Translations under genes and position numbers: made by a program
Shown: piece after piece, positions 8,865 to 17,511 of the stretch
Position numbering within the stretch: the first letter of the stretch is position 1
Layout of the letters: every line of letters starts with the position of its first letter
The notes under the pieces: generated by a model
Database searches by the model: none
What the model was told of the DNA's origin: nothing
The model's input: the letters and a program-made list of their open reading frames with translations, nothing else
Source of the DNA: an uncultured Microbacteriaceae bacterium
GTDB taxonomy: Bacteria; Actinomycetota; Actinomycetes; Actinomycetales; Microbacteriaceae
DNA: 51,538 nt
Reading direction: 5' to 3'
NCBI GenBank assembly: GCA_934661165.1
Contig: CAKUJB010000004.1
Span: forward strand, 1 to 51,538

Positions 8865-9676
8865 GCCTCGCCGCCCTCGGTCGACGCCGTGAGGGCCGCG
8901 GGCGGCGGCAGCGCCACAGGCGCGAGGCTCGGCGGCGGCGCCGCGGCGAGCCTCGCCGCGAGCGCGAGCCGCTGCGGCGCCGCGGCCTCGAGCGCGTCGA
9001 GCGGCCGCAGGACGCCGTCCTCGAGCCGGTAGCGCCGGCTCGCCATGGCGGCGATCGCCGGGTCGTGGGTGATGGTGATGAGCGCGGCCCCGGACGCCGT
9101 GGCGACCTCGTCGAGCAGGCCCATGACCGCGGCGCCGGTGTCGACGTCGAGCGCGCCGGTGGGCTCATCGGCGAGGATGAGCCGCGGGCCGCGGACGAGC
9201 GCCCGCGCGATCGCCACCCGCTGCTGCTCGCCACCCGAGAGCCGGTCCGGGGTCGATTCCAGCCGGTGGCCGAGGCCGACCCGGCGCAGCATGTCCTCGG
9301 CGAGGCGGCGGCGCCCCCAGAACTGTCGGCCTCGCGCGTAGAGCAGCGGCGTCATCGCGTTCTCGAGCGCGCTGCGGCCAGGCAGCAGGTTGAACTGCTG
9401 GAAGACGAAGCCGACGTCGCTGCCGCGCTTGCGGTCGCGGCGATGCCCGGAGAGCTTCTCGAGCGGCACGTCGTCGAAGTAGATCTCCCCCGAACTCGGG
9501 GTGTCGAGCAGCCCGAGGAGGTTGAGCAGCGTCGACTTGCCCGAGCCGGATCGCCCGACGATCGAGACGTGCTCGCCCGCGTCGACCTCGAGGTCGACGC
9601 CCTTGAGGATCTCGAGCCTGCCGCCGTCGGGGAGGGTGACCGAGCGCGCGACCTGCTCGAGGCGCAGCAGCGTCAC
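8861..9676 (-). CDS. ABC transporter ATP-binding protein (LolD/MacB type)
   Basis: Nucleotide-binding subunit of the exporter. Walker A GRSGSGKST is at residues 41-49, the Q-loop follows in VFQQFNLLPG, the signature LSGGEQQR is at 146-153 and Walker B LILADEP at 166-172; the H-loop histidine is in TITHDP. The 271-residue length includes an Ala/Pro-rich C-terminal tail of about 50 residues beyond the ATPase core. The GTG at 9676 is the real start: it overlaps the adaptor stop (GTGA) and the sequence begins as the family does. The frame is open far upstream, but that part is antisense to the adaptor gene. Confidence 0.93.
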   Translation of the reverse strand: MTLLRLEQVARSVTLPDGGRLEILKGVDLEVDAGEHVSIVGRSGSGKSTLLNLLGLLDTPSSGEIYFDDVPLEKLSGHRRDRKRGSDVGFVFQQFNLLPGRSALENAMTPLLYARGRQFWGRRRLAEDMLRRVGLGHRLESTPDRLSGGEQQRVAIARALVRGPRLILADEPTGALDVDTGAAVMGLLDEVATASGAALITITHDPAIAAMASRRYRLEDGVLRPLDALEAAAPQRLALAARLAAAPPPSLAPVALPPPAALTASTEGGEA

Positions 9677-10677
9677 CCGCCGACTCCCGTGCAGACCTCG
9701 CTGCCGTCGGCGAGCACCTCGCAGGTCATGCCGCCGTCGAGCGGCACGGGGATGCCGATCATGCCGCCGCCCGGCTCCGCCGGCGCCCCCGGCACGAACT
9801 GCAGGATCTCGTCGCCGACCTTCAGCCCCGAGATCACCTCGACGAGCGAGCCGTCGTTGATGCCCAGCTCGATCTCGCGCTCCTCGGTCGTGCCATCGGG
9901 GCGCACGAGGTGCACGATGCCGGTCCCGGAGCGGCCGAGCACCGCGCTCGTCGGCACGACGACGACGTCCGCCGCGATGCCGCCGGCGATCACCACCTCG
10001 GCGCTCAGCCCGGCGAAGACCGTCACGTCGGACGGCACCGCGCAGCGCAGCGTCGGCCCGCCGGATCCCTGACTGTCCGAGCCCGCAAGCGGGGTGATGA
10101 TCTGCAGGCCGGTGCAGGTGAACGGCGCGGGGCCGCCGTTGACCGTGACCGTCGCCTCGCTCGGGCGCTCGACGAGCCGGTAGAGCTGCTCCGGCGGGAT
10201 CGTGCCGGTCACGTGGAACGAGGCGGGCGCGATCTTGCCGACCGAGCCGCCGATGCTGACGCTCGAGCCCCGGAGTGTCGGGAACGCGGAGATCGTCCCG
10301 CTCACGGGCGCGTAGACGTACTCGGTCGTCTCGTAGCTGCGCCCGTTGCCGTCGATGGCCTCGCCCTTGACGAGCGCGACCTCGTAGCCGGCGTCGATCC
10401 ACGATCCGACGCCGACGTAGACCTCGAGGACCACGCCGTTGAGCGTCGAGACGAGGTCCCGCGCCTCGTCCGCCGCGACGGTGCCCGTCAGGGTGACGTC
10501 GTTCGACACCGTCCCGGTGCCGACGGTCCAGTGCGGCTCGACGAGCTGGCCGCCCGGCTCGACCGGATCGGCGGCCACCACGCCGTCGGGGAAGAACGCG
10601 AGCTTGATGAGTCCAGCGGCCAGTGCCGCGACGACGAGGAGCCAGAGGATCTGCATCACGCGGCGGAAGACCGTCAT
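9673..10677 (-). CDS. Membrane-fusion/adaptor-like protein of the ABC exporter
   Basis: The first gene of the exporter operon, 334 residues. One N-terminal membrane helix (about residues 8-30) anchors an extracytoplasmic HlyD/MacA-like protein: a split barrel-sandwich region (VSTLNGVVLEVYVGVGSWIDAGYEVALVKG and YVYAPVSGTISAF) and a beta-rich C-terminal half. No long coiled-coil hairpin is seen, as is common for Gram-positive adaptors. Two cysteines near the C-terminus and two in the middle (FTCTG, LRCAV) could form disulfides outside the cell. ATG at 10677 has TACGGT 6 nt upstream. It probably hands the substrate across the envelope. Confidence 0.8.
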   Translation of the reverse strand: MTVFRRVMQILWLLVVAALAAGLIKLAFFPDGVVAADPVEPGGQLVEPHWTVGTGTVSNDVTLTGTVAADEARDLVSTLNGVVLEVYVGVGSWIDAGYEVALVKGEAIDGNGRSYETTEYVYAPVSGTISAFPTLRGSSVSIGGSVGKIAPASFHVTGTIPPEQLYRLVERPSEATVTVNGGPAPFTCTGLQIITPLAGSDSQGSGGPTLRCAVPSDVTVFAGLSAEVVIAGGIAADVVVVPTSAVLGRSGTGIVHLVRPDGTTEEREIELGINDGSLVEVISGLKVGDEILQFVPGAPAEPGGGMIGIPVPLDGGMTCEVLADGSEVCTGVGG

Positions 10678-10683
10678 GCGTTG

Positions 10684-10689
10684 ACCGTA
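10684..10689 (-). promoter_or_regulatory. -10 hexamer of the ABC exporter operon (leaderless)
   Basis: TACGGT on the minus strand, 6 nt before the adaptor ATG at 10677. Confidence 0.5.
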
Positions 10690-10723
10690 TCGCCTCGACC
10701 GATCCCCGCCCCTGGGGATGTCC

Positions 10724-11395
10724 TCAGTATCCCGAGGCCGCCGCCTCGCCCGCGATCACCGCGCGGCTGCCGGAGACCCCGAGCCGACTCGCGCCGGCGG
10801 CGACCATCGCCTCGGCGGTCGCACGGTCACGGATCCCGCCCGAGGCCTTGACGCCGAGCCGATCGCCGACGGTTGCGCGCATGAGCTCGACCGCGTGCAC
10901 GCTCGCGCCGCCGGCCGGGTGGAAGCCCGTGCTCGTCTTGACGTAGTCCGCGCCGGCGCGCTCCGCGGCCCGGCACACCGCCACGATCTGCTCGTCGCTG
11001 AGCGCCGCGGACTCGATGATGACCTTGAGCAGTGCGCCGGGGACCGCGTCGCGCACGGCACGAATGTCGGACTCGACGACGTCGTAGCGGCCGACGATCG
11101 CGGCGGCGAGCTTGATGACCATGTCGATCTCGTCAGCACCGTCCTCGACCGCGAGCCTCGCCTCGAGCGCCTTCACCTCGGAGCGGTGCGCACCGCTCGG
11201 GAAGCCGGCGACCGCGGCGAGCCGGAGCGCGCTGCCGACCGGGATCGCCGCCTTCGCGTAACCGACCTTCGAGGGCGAGACGCACACCGAGAAGGTGCCG
11301 AGCTCGACCGCCTCGGCGACGAGCGCCTCGAGATCGGCGGCGGTCGCCTCCGGCTTGAGCAGCGTGTGGTCGATCAGCGAGGCGAGCCCGGTCAT
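10724..11395 (-). CDS. deoC: Deoxyribose-phosphate aldolase
   Basis: Cleaves 2-deoxyribose-5-phosphate to acetaldehyde and glyceraldehyde-3-phosphate in deoxynucleoside catabolism. The 223-residue TIM barrel has the Schiff-base lysine K153 in DYVKTSTGF, the proton-relay lysine K183 in GVKASGGIRD, and the N-terminal family motif LIDHTLLKPEAT. ATG at 11395 follows rnj by 9 nt; a TAGGCT hexamer 6 nt upstream uses the rnj TAG stop. No other deo genes are nearby, so it stands alone. The family is secure and the length typical. Confidence 0.95.
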   Translation of the reverse strand: MTGLASLIDHTLLKPEATAADLEALVAEAVELGTFSVCVSPSKVGYAKAAIPVGSALRLAAVAGFPSGAHRSEVKALEARLAVEDGADEIDMVIKLAAAIVGRYDVVESDIRAVRDAVPGALLKVIIESAALSDEQIVAVCRAAERAGADYVKTSTGFHPAGGASVHAVELMRATVGDRLGVKASGGIRDRATAEAMVAAGASRLGVSGSRAVIAGEAAASGY

Positions 11396-11401
11396 GCCGC
11401 A

Positions 11402-11407
11402 AGCCTA
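11402..11407 (-). promoter_or_regulatory. -10 hexamer of deoC built on the rnj stop codon
   Basis: TAGGCT, 6 nt before the deoC ATG. TAG (11407-11405) is the stop of rnj. The downstream start is in the same frame (TAG-GCT-TGC-GGC-ATG). Confidence 0.55.
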
Positions 11408-13081
11408 GGCATCGATGACGACCGGGACGATCATCGGGCGGCGACGGTGCTTCGTGTTCACCCAGCGCCCGACGGTGCGGCGCACCGCCTGCGAGTAGCC
11501 GCGCGTGTCGCGGATGCCCGCCTCGGCGGCCTCGCGCAGCGCCGCGACGACCTTCGGACGCACCTCGTCGAACACCTCGTCGTCCTCCGCGAAGCCCCGC
11601 GCGTGGATCTCGGGGCCGACGATCGCCCTGCCCGTCTGCAGGTCGACGGCGACGAAGATCGAGATGAAGCCCTCCTCGGCGAGGATGCGGCGGTCCTTGA
11701 GATCGGCGTCGGTGATCTCGCCGACGCTCGAGCCGTCAACATAGACATAGCCGAGGTCGAGCTGGCCGACGACCTCGACGTCGCCGCCGCGGAGGTCGAC
11801 GACCGTGCCGTTCTCCGCGATGACGGTGCGCTCCGGCGGGACGCCGGTGTCGATCGCGAGCCGCGCATTCGCGATGAGGTGGCGGGTCTCGCCGTGCACC
11901 GGCATCGCGTTGCGCGGCTTGAGGATGTTGTACGTGTAGAGGATCTCCCCCGCCGAGGCGTGACCGGAGACATGGACCTTCGCGTTGCCCTTGTGCACGA
12001 CGTTCGCGCCGAGCTTCATGAGGCCGTTGATGACGCGATAGACCGCGTTCTCGTTGCCCGGGATGAGGCTCGAGGCGAGGATGACCGTGTCGCCGGGGCC
12101 GACCGAGATCTGGTGCTCCTGGTTCGCCATGCGCGAGAGCACGGCCATGGGCTCGCCCTGCGAGCCGGTCGACATGTAGACGAGCTGGTCGTCTGGCACC
12201 TGGTCGCTGCGCTTGAGGTCGACGAGCACGCCGTCCGGCACCCGGAGGTAGCCGAGCTCGGCGGCGATCTGCATGTTGCGCACCATCGAGCGGCCGACGA
12301 GGACGACCTTCCGGCGATTGGCGACCGCGGCGTCGAGCACCTGCTGCACGCGATGCACGTGCGAGCTGAAGGAGGCGACGACGACCTTCTGCCGCGCATT
12401 CGCCATGACCTGCTCGATGACGGGGCCGATGTCGCGCTCGGGCGCGGTGAAGCCGGGGACGTCCGCATTCGTCGAGTCGACCATCGCGAGGTCGACGCCC
12501 TCCTCGCCGATTCTCGCGAATGCGCGGAGGTCGGTGATGCGTCCGTCGAGCGGCAGCTGGTCCATCTTGTAGTCGCCGGTGTGCAGGACCGTGCCTGCGG
12601 CGGTGCGGATGACGACGCCGAGGGCGTCGGGGATGGAGTGGTTCACCGCGACGAACTCGAGGTCGAAGGGGCCGAGCTGCTCGCGGCGCCCCTCCTTGAC
12701 CGTCAGGCTGAACGGCTTGAGCCGGTGCTCCTTGAGCTTCGCCTCGACGAGGGCGAGGGTGAGCTGCGAGCCGATGAGCGGGATGTCGGGCTTGAGCCGC
12801 AGCAGATACGGCACGGCGCCGATGTGGTCCTCGTGGCCGTGCGTGAGGACGACCGCGAGGATGTCGTCGAGCCGCTCCCGGATCGGGGAGATGTCGGGGA
12901 GGATGAGGTCGACGCCCGGATGGGTCTCCTCCGGGAAGAGCACGCCGCAGTCGACGATGAGCAGCTTGCCGTCGATCTCGAAGACCGCCATGTTGCGGCC
13001 GACCTCGCCGAGGCCGCCGAGCGGGATGATGCGGAGCGTGCCGGGCCGAAGCGCGGGCGGATCGATGATGCGGTCAGCCAT
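11405..13081 (-). CDS. rnj: Ribonuclease J
   Basis: Zinc-dependent endo/5'-exoribonuclease for mRNA decay and rRNA maturation. The 558-residue product begins with the metallo-beta-lactamase fold, with HGHEDH at residues 81-86; it continues with the beta-CASP region (SFSSHVHRVQQVLDAA, GRSMVRNM, STGSQGEPMAVLSRMA) and the C-terminal domain. ATG at 13081 lies 11 nt after the dapA stop; GAGGGG about 7 nt upstream makes a good Shine-Dalgarno. dapA and rnj form a pair seen in many Actinobacteria. It ends in the TAG that also forms the deoC -10. Confidence 0.96.
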   Translation of the reverse strand: MADRIIDPPALRPGTLRIIPLGGLGEVGRNMAVFEIDGKLLIVDCGVLFPEETHPGVDLILPDISPIRERLDDILAVVLTHGHEDHIGAVPYLLRLKPDIPLIGSQLTLALVEAKLKEHRLKPFSLTVKEGRREQLGPFDLEFVAVNHSIPDALGVVIRTAAGTVLHTGDYKMDQLPLDGRITDLRAFARIGEEGVDLAMVDSTNADVPGFTAPERDIGPVIEQVMANARQKVVVASFSSHVHRVQQVLDAAVANRRKVVLVGRSMVRNMQIAAELGYLRVPDGVLVDLKRSDQVPDDQLVYMSTGSQGEPMAVLSRMANQEHQISVGPGDTVILASSLIPGNENAVYRVINGLMKLGANVVHKGNAKVHVSGHASAGEILYTYNILKPRNAMPVHGETRHLIANARLAIDTGVPPERTVIAENGTVVDLRGGDVEVVGQLDLGYVYVDGSSVGEITDADLKDRRILAEEGFISIFVAVDLQTGRAIVGPEIHARGFAEDDEVFDEVRPKVVAALREAAEAGIRDTRGYSQAVRRTVGRWVNTKHRRRPMIVPVVIDA

Positions 13082-13092
13082 GGGTCCGCCCC

Positions 13093-14067
13093 TCAGCGGG
13101 TATGCCCCGGGACCTTCGGCAGCGCGCCGCCGGCCGCGGCGTTCGGATCGGGTCGGAAGTTCGAGAAGTCGACGCCCGCGGCAGGGGTCACCTGGGCGAG
13201 GTCGGCCTCGATGAGCGCCGCCTCGACCTCCTCCGGCCCGACGAGCGGCAGCCGGACGCGCGGACTCGCAATGCGGCCGAGGCCGTGGAGGATGTACTTC
13301 GCCGCGACGGTGCCGGGCACGCGGGTCATGACGCCCCGCACGAGCGGCTCGAGCGCCCGGTGCGCCGCGGTCGCGGCGCCGAGGTCGCCCCGGTTCACGG
13401 CGTCCACGATCGTCCGGTACGGGCTCGCCGAGATGTTCGCCGTGACGCCGATGAGGCCGCTCGCGCCGATCGACAGGTGCGGGAGCACGTTGACGTCATC
13501 GCCGGAGAAGTAGAGGAGCTCCGTGTCGTTGAGCACGCGGCTCACCTCGGCGAAGTCGCCCTTCGCATCCTTCACCGCAAGGATGTTCGGGTGCTTCGCG
13601 GCTCGCACGAGCGTCTCGTAGCGGATGGGGACCCCGGTGCGGCCGGGGATGTCGTAGAGGATGACCGGGAGGTCGACCGAGTCCGCGATGAGCCGGAAAT
13701 GGGTGAGGATCCCGGCCTGCGTCGGCTTGTTGTAGTACGGGGTGACGATCATGATGCCGTCGACGCCGGCGTGCTGCGCATCCTGGTAGTGCGCGATCGC
13801 GTGGGCGGTCTCGTTCGAGCCGCCGCCGGTGATGACCTTCGCCCGGCCGGCCGCGACGTCCTTCGCGGTGCGCACGAGGCGCAGCTTCTCGTCGTCCGTG
13901 AGCGTGCTCGTCTCGCCGGTTGTGCCGGAGACCACGATGCCGTCGGCCCCTTGCACGATGACGTCGTCGATGTGCCGCTCGACATCGGCCCAGTCGACCT
14001 CACCGTCCGGTGTCATCGGGGTGACGAGGGCGACCAGGACCTGGCCGAAGGGATTGACCGTGCTCAC
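13093..14067 (-). CDS. dapA: 4-hydroxy-tetrahydrodipicolinate synthase
   Basis: Condenses pyruvate with aspartate semialdehyde in the lysine/diaminopimelate pathway. The 324-residue aldolase barrel has GTTGETSTLT near residue 50, the catalytic-triad tyrosine region YYNKPTQAG, ILYDIPGRTG, and the Schiff-base lysine in ILAVKDAKGD. It carries about 25 extra C-terminal residues (Pro/Ala/Gly rich). GTG at 14067 has TAGCCT exactly 6 nt upstream and no Shine-Dalgarno. It is co-directional with rnj. dapB is about 8 kb away, with accessory genes and thyX between. Confidence 0.95.
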   Translation of the reverse strand: MSTVNPFGQVLVALVTPMTPDGEVDWADVERHIDDVIVQGADGIVVSGTTGETSTLTDDEKLRLVRTAKDVAAGRAKVITGGGSNETAHAIAHYQDAQHAGVDGIMIVTPYYNKPTQAGILTHFRLIADSVDLPVILYDIPGRTGVPIRYETLVRAAKHPNILAVKDAKGDFAEVSRVLNDTELLYFSGDDVNVLPHLSIGASGLIGVTANISASPYRTIVDAVNRGDLGAATAAHRALEPLVRGVMTRVPGTVAAKYILHGLGRIASPRVRLPLVGPEEVEAALIEADLAQVTPAAGVDFSNFRPDPNAAAGGALPKVPGHTR

Positions 14068-14073
14068 CGCTCC

Positions 14074-14097
14074 AGGCTACTCCCCGGCCGATACGCT
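14074..14097. promoter_or_regulatory. Divergent leaderless promoters of dapA and the CoA-transferase gene
   Basis: The 36-bp divergent intergenic region holds TAGCCT on the minus strand (14079-14074), 6 nt from the dapA GTG, and TACGCT on the plus strand (14092-14097), 6 nt from the GTG at 14104. Neither gene has room for a Shine-Dalgarno plus leader. Confidence 0.6.
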
Positions 14098-14103
14098 GGC
14101 GTC

Positions 14104-15636
14104 GTGGGCGAGGCGGACGGCGACGGCGAGCGGATCCGGCACGAACGACTGCTCGCCCTGGTGACGGATGCCGCGAGCGCCGCCGCGACCATCCGGCACG
14201 GCGAGATCGTCGCGATGAGCGGCTTCACCGGCGCGGGCTACCCGAAGGCGGTGCCGGGGGCGCTCGCCGAGCGGGCTCGCGCCGCGCACGCCCGCGGGGA
14301 GGAGTTCCGGATCGACCTGCTCACCGGCGCCTCGACGGCGCCGGAGCTCGACTGCGTGCTCGCCGATGCGGGCGCGATCGCACGGCGGCTGCCGTACCAG
14401 ACCGATCCGAGGCTGCGCGATCGGATCAACGCCGGCGAGGTCGACTACCTCGACGTGCATCTCTCGCATGTCGCGGAGTTCAGCTGGTTCGGCTTCTACG
14501 GTGAGATCGACACGGCCGTCGTCGAGGTGACCGCCGTCCTCCCGGACGGCCGGCTCGTGCCGTCCACCTCGGTCGGCAACAACAAGACCTGGCTGGACCT
14601 CGCGAAGCGCGTCATCCTCGAGGTCAACGCCTGGCAGCCGCTCGAGCTCGAGGGCATGCACGATGTCTACACGGGCACGGCGAAGCCGCCGCACCGCCAC
14701 CCGGTGCTCATCGACGAGCCCGCCGACCGCATCGGCTCCCAATACCTGTCAGTCGATCTCGACAAGGTTGTCGCCGTCGTCCGGACTCAGGCGCCCGACC
14801 GCAACACGAGCTTCGTCCCACCCGATGCGACGAGTCAGGCGATCGCCGGCCATCTGCTCGAGTTCCTGCTCGCCGAGCAGCACGCGGGGCGCCTGCCTGC
14901 CAAGCTGCTCCCGCTCCAGTCCGGCGTCGGCAACATCGCGAACGCCGTGCTCCACGGGCTGCGCGACTCAGGCCTCACCGGCCTCACCGCCTACACCGAG
15001 GTGATCCAGGACGGGATGCTCGACCTGCTGCGCGACGGCGTCGTCGACACCGCCTCCTGCACCTCGCTCTCGCTCAGCCCCGAGGCGCAGGAGGAGTTCC
15101 GCCGTGACATCGGCTTCTTCCGGGACCGGATCGTGATGCGCACCCAGGAGATCTCGAATCACCCCGAGGTGGTCCGCCGCCTCGGGGTCATCGGGATGAA
15201 CGGCATGATCGAGGCCGATCTCTACGGCAACGTCAACTCGACGCACGTCATGGGCTCCCGGATCATGAACGGCATCGGAGGCTCCGGCGACTTCGCCCGG
15301 AACGGCTACTTCACCGCATTCCTCTCCCCTTCGACAGCGAAAGGCGGCACGATCTCGGCGATCGTCCCGATGGTTTCGCACGTCGACCACACCGAGCACG
15401 ACACCGCGATCCTCGTCACCGAGCAGGGCCTCGCCGATCTCCGCGGCCTCGCACCGCGTCGGCGCGCGCAGCGGATCATCGACGAATGCGCGCACCCCGA
15501 TTTCCGCGCCCAGCTCCAGGACTACTTCGATCGCGCGATGCGCGAGTCCTACGGCCGGCACACCCCGCACCTCCTGTCGGAGGCGCTGAGCTGGCACCAG
15601 CGCTGGCTCGACACGGGCTCGATGCTCGCCCGCTGA
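14104..15636 (+). CDS. Acetyl-CoA hydrolase / succinate:acetate CoA-transferase family protein
   Basis: Transfers CoA between acetate and succinate or a similar acid. The 510-residue product has the N-terminal CoA-transferase region (MSGFTGAGYPKAVP) and the C-terminal half with SGVGNIANAVL, the catalytic glutamate E299 in YTEVIQDGM, MNGIGGSGDFARNG and EQGLADLRGL. GTG at 14104 is the first start after the leaderless TACGCT; the frame is open upstream only because it is antisense to dapA. It converges on the PrsW gene with 6 bp between stops. It is a plus-strand accessory gene set among minus-strand backbone genes. Substrate choice is inferred from the family. Confidence 0.9.
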   Translation: MGEADGDGERIRHERLLALVTDAASAAATIRHGEIVAMSGFTGAGYPKAVPGALAERARAAHARGEEFRIDLLTGASTAPELDCVLADAGAIARRLPYQTDPRLRDRINAGEVDYLDVHLSHVAEFSWFGFYGEIDTAVVEVTAVLPDGRLVPSTSVGNNKTWLDLAKRVILEVNAWQPLELEGMHDVYTGTAKPPHRHPVLIDEPADRIGSQYLSVDLDKVVAVVRTQAPDRNTSFVPPDATSQAIAGHLLEFLLAEQHAGRLPAKLLPLQSGVGNIANAVLHGLRDSGLTGLTAYTEVIQDGMLDLLRDGVVDTASCTSLSLSPEAQEEFRRDIGFFRDRIVMRTQEISNHPEVVRRLGVIGMNGMIEADLYGNVNSTHVMGSRIMNGIGGSGDFARNGYFTAFLSPSTAKGGTISAIVPMVSHVDHTEHDTAILVTEQGLADLRGLAPRRRAQRIIDECAHPDFRAQLQDYFDRAMRESYGRHTPHLLSEALSWHQRWLDTGSMLAR

Positions 15637-15647
15637 GCGGTCTCAGC
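15632..15647. terminator. Palindrome across two convergent stop codons
   Basis: GCTGAG-CGGT-CTCAGC: both TGA stops (15634-15636 plus, 15645-15643 minus) lie in the stem. It could serve as a weak bidirectional terminator. No U-run is seen. Confidence 0.4.
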
Positions 15648-16497
15648 CGCCGGTCGCGGCCGGCATCGCCTCCCGGCGTCGATCCCGCCGGAGCACGAGG
15701 AGCAGCACCACGAGGAGCACGGCCTGCAGGCCGACGGTGACGAGGTCCGACACCTCGAAGAGGCCTTCCGGCGCATCGTCGAAGACCGGCGACATCATGA
15801 GCCGGTCGTAGCCCGAGTGGAGGAAGGCCATCAGGGCGAAGACGAGCACCGCGGCGAGCACGCGCCGTGCGCTGGGGCGATGCCATGCCGCGAAGACCGC
15901 GCCGACGACGAATGCGCTGAGCAGCGCATGGATCCCGCCGCCGACCACGGCCCGCGTCAGCACGAACGCCGCCTGCTCCGCCCAGCCGCTCGCCCCCGCG
16001 AGGTACTGCCCGAAGAAGTAGCCGGCGTCCTCCCAGACCGCGAAGCCGAAGCCGACCGCGGCTCCCAGCAGCACCCCGCTGCGCAGCGACTTCGCGACCC
16101 CGATCGCGAGGAGCGCCGCGGCGATGAGCTTCGCGCCCTCCTCGGTGAGCCCGACCCACCAGATCGTCTCCCCGGGGTCGTCGCCGATGATGAGCAGGCC
16201 GTTCAGCGTCGCACCGATCGCGAGGGAGATCGGCCCGCCGATCGCGAAGGCCCAGAGGATCCGCGCGTGGATCGCGGGCTCCCCGCGGGCCGAGCGGCGC
16301 ATCAGGGCGAGCACCGTCCCGGCGGGGATGGTCGCCCCGACGACCCACCACAGCGGGAGCACGCGCGACTTCCCGAGCCCGTCGATGACGAGCGCGCCGA
16401 CGGCGAGCCACAGCGCAGCCAGTCCGATCGCGCAGCCGACGATGAGGAGCACCTCGCGAGCACCCGGGCGGCGCGCGGTCATGGCCGTGGTCCTCAT
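15643..16497 (-). CDS. PrsW-family intramembrane metalloprotease homologue
   Basis: A polytopic membrane protein of 284 residues with about eight helices. PrsW/CPBP-like motifs are present in order: TEEGAK (near residue 115), FGFAVWEDAGYFF, GGIHALLSAFVVG and LHSGYDR, which supply the Glu-Glu, Glu and His residues proposed as the metal/active site. In Bacillus PrsW cleaves an anti-sigma factor; no anti-sigma gene is near, so the substrate is unknown. The ATG at 16497 has GGGGGG 6 nt upstream; the longer frame would run into the neighbouring aldo/keto reductase. A second PrsW-like gene lies at 38.9-40.0 kb. Confidence 0.8.
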   Translation of the reverse strand: MRTTAMTARRPGAREVLLIVGCAIGLAALWLAVGALVIDGLGKSRVLPLWWVVGATIPAGTVLALMRRSARGEPAIHARILWAFAIGGPISLAIGATLNGLLIIGDDPGETIWWVGLTEEGAKLIAAALLAIGVAKSLRSGVLLGAAVGFGFAVWEDAGYFFGQYLAGASGWAEQAAFVLTRAVVGGGIHALLSAFVVGAVFAAWHRPSARRVLAAVLVFALMAFLHSGYDRLMMSPVFDDAPEGLFEVSDLVTVGLQAVLLVVLLLVLRRDRRREAMPAATGG

Positions 16498-16531
16498 TCC
16501 ATACCCCCCTGGCGAAACGGGACTCCGCGAT

Positions 16532-17479
16532 TCAGCCGATGGCGTCGCTCGCCGCGGTGAGCGCCTCGACCTCGGCATTGCTCAGCTCGAGACGTCCGGC
16601 GTCGAGGAGATCCGCGACCTGCTCGGCGCGCGAGGCGCTCGCGAGCGGCGCGACGACGGTCGGACGGTGCCGCAGCCAGGCGAGCGCGACGGCCGCGACG
16701 CGCACCCCGTGCACCTGCGCCACGCCATCGAGGACGTCGAGCAGCTCGAGCCCGGCCGGTGTGACGTGCTTGACCGCCGCCGCCGCACGCGGCGAGGCTC
16801 CGTCCGGGATCTGCGCCGAGCGGTACTTCCCGGAGAGGAAGCCCTTCTCCAGCCCGAAGTACGGGACGAGCGAGAGCCCGTGACGCTCGGCGAGCGGGAT
16901 GATCGAGGCCTCGACCTCGGTGCGGTGGACGAGGTTGTAGTACGGCTGGATGGCGACGGGGGCGGCGGGCCCGCCCGCGGCGAGCGCGAGCCATTCCTCG
17001 ATCCGCTCCGCGGTGAAGTTCGAGACCGCGACGTGCCGGACGAGCCCGTCGGTCACGAGCGCGCCGAAGGCCTCGACGACCTCCGCGAGCGGCACCTCGG
17101 GGTCGTCCTGGTGGGCGTAGTACAGGTCGATCGTGTCGACGCCGAGGCGGGCGAGGGAGGCCTCCGCGGCGGCCCGGACATTCGCGGCCGCGAGGCCCTT
17201 GAACTCGGGGTGCTGGGCGACCTTCGTCGCGATGACGACGCGCGCACGGGCATCGGGCCTCGCGGCGAGCCACTCGCCGATGATCGTCTCCGACTCCCCG
17301 CCGCGGTTGCCCGGCACCCAGGCCGAGTAGGAGTCGGCGGTGTCGATGAAGTCCGCCCCGCCGGCGACCCAGGCGTCGAGGACCTCGAAGGAGGCCTCGC
17401 GGTCCGCGGTGAAGCCGAAGACATTGCCGCCGAGGCCGATCGGGAAGATGTCGAGGTCGCTGCTGCCGATCCGTGCCAT
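16532..17479 (-). CDS. Aldo/keto reductase
   Basis: NAD(P)H-dependent oxidoreductase with a TIM barrel, 315 residues. The catalytic tetrad is visible: Asp and Tyr in DTADSYS, Lys in VIATKV and His in LYYAHQDD. The cofactor-binding end shows VAPLASASRAEQVADLL. ATG at 17479 has TAGCCT 6 nt upstream (leaderless). It lies between a PrsW gene and a short-chain dehydrogenase; a related protein is encoded at 24.7-25.7 kb (shared FLSGxYRS and DTADSYS). The substrate is unknown. Confidence 0.92.
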   Translation of the reverse strand: MARIGSSDLDIFPIGLGGNVFGFTADREASFEVLDAWVAGGADFIDTADSYSAWVPGNRGGESETIIGEWLAARPDARARVVIATKVAQHPEFKGLAAANVRAAAEASLARLGVDTIDLYYAHQDDPEVPLAEVVEAFGALVTDGLVRHVAVSNFTAERIEEWLALAAGGPAAPVAIQPYYNLVHRTEVEASIIPLAERHGLSLVPYFGLEKGFLSGKYRSAQIPDGASPRAAAAVKHVTPAGLELLDVLDGVAQVHGVRVAAVALAWLRHRPTVVAPLASASRAEQVADLLDAGRLELSNAEVEALTAASDAIG

Positions 17480-17485
17480 GCCCTG

Positions 17486-17491
17486 AGGCTA
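17486..17491 (-). promoter_or_regulatory. -10 hexamer of the aldo/keto reductase gene (leaderless)
   Basis: TAGCCT on the minus strand, 6 nt before the ATG at 17479. Confidence 0.55.
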
Positions 17492-17511
17492 CCCGGCCGC
17501 GACGCCCGGGA

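Noticed and set aside
9677..10402. Upstream extension of the ABC ATPase frame
   Set aside because: It overlaps the adaptor gene in another frame; the GTGA overlap start at 9676 fits the family N-terminus.
13102..14103. Upstream extension of the CoA-transferase frame
   Set aside because: It is antisense to dapA; family similarity and the leaderless -10 place the start at 14104.
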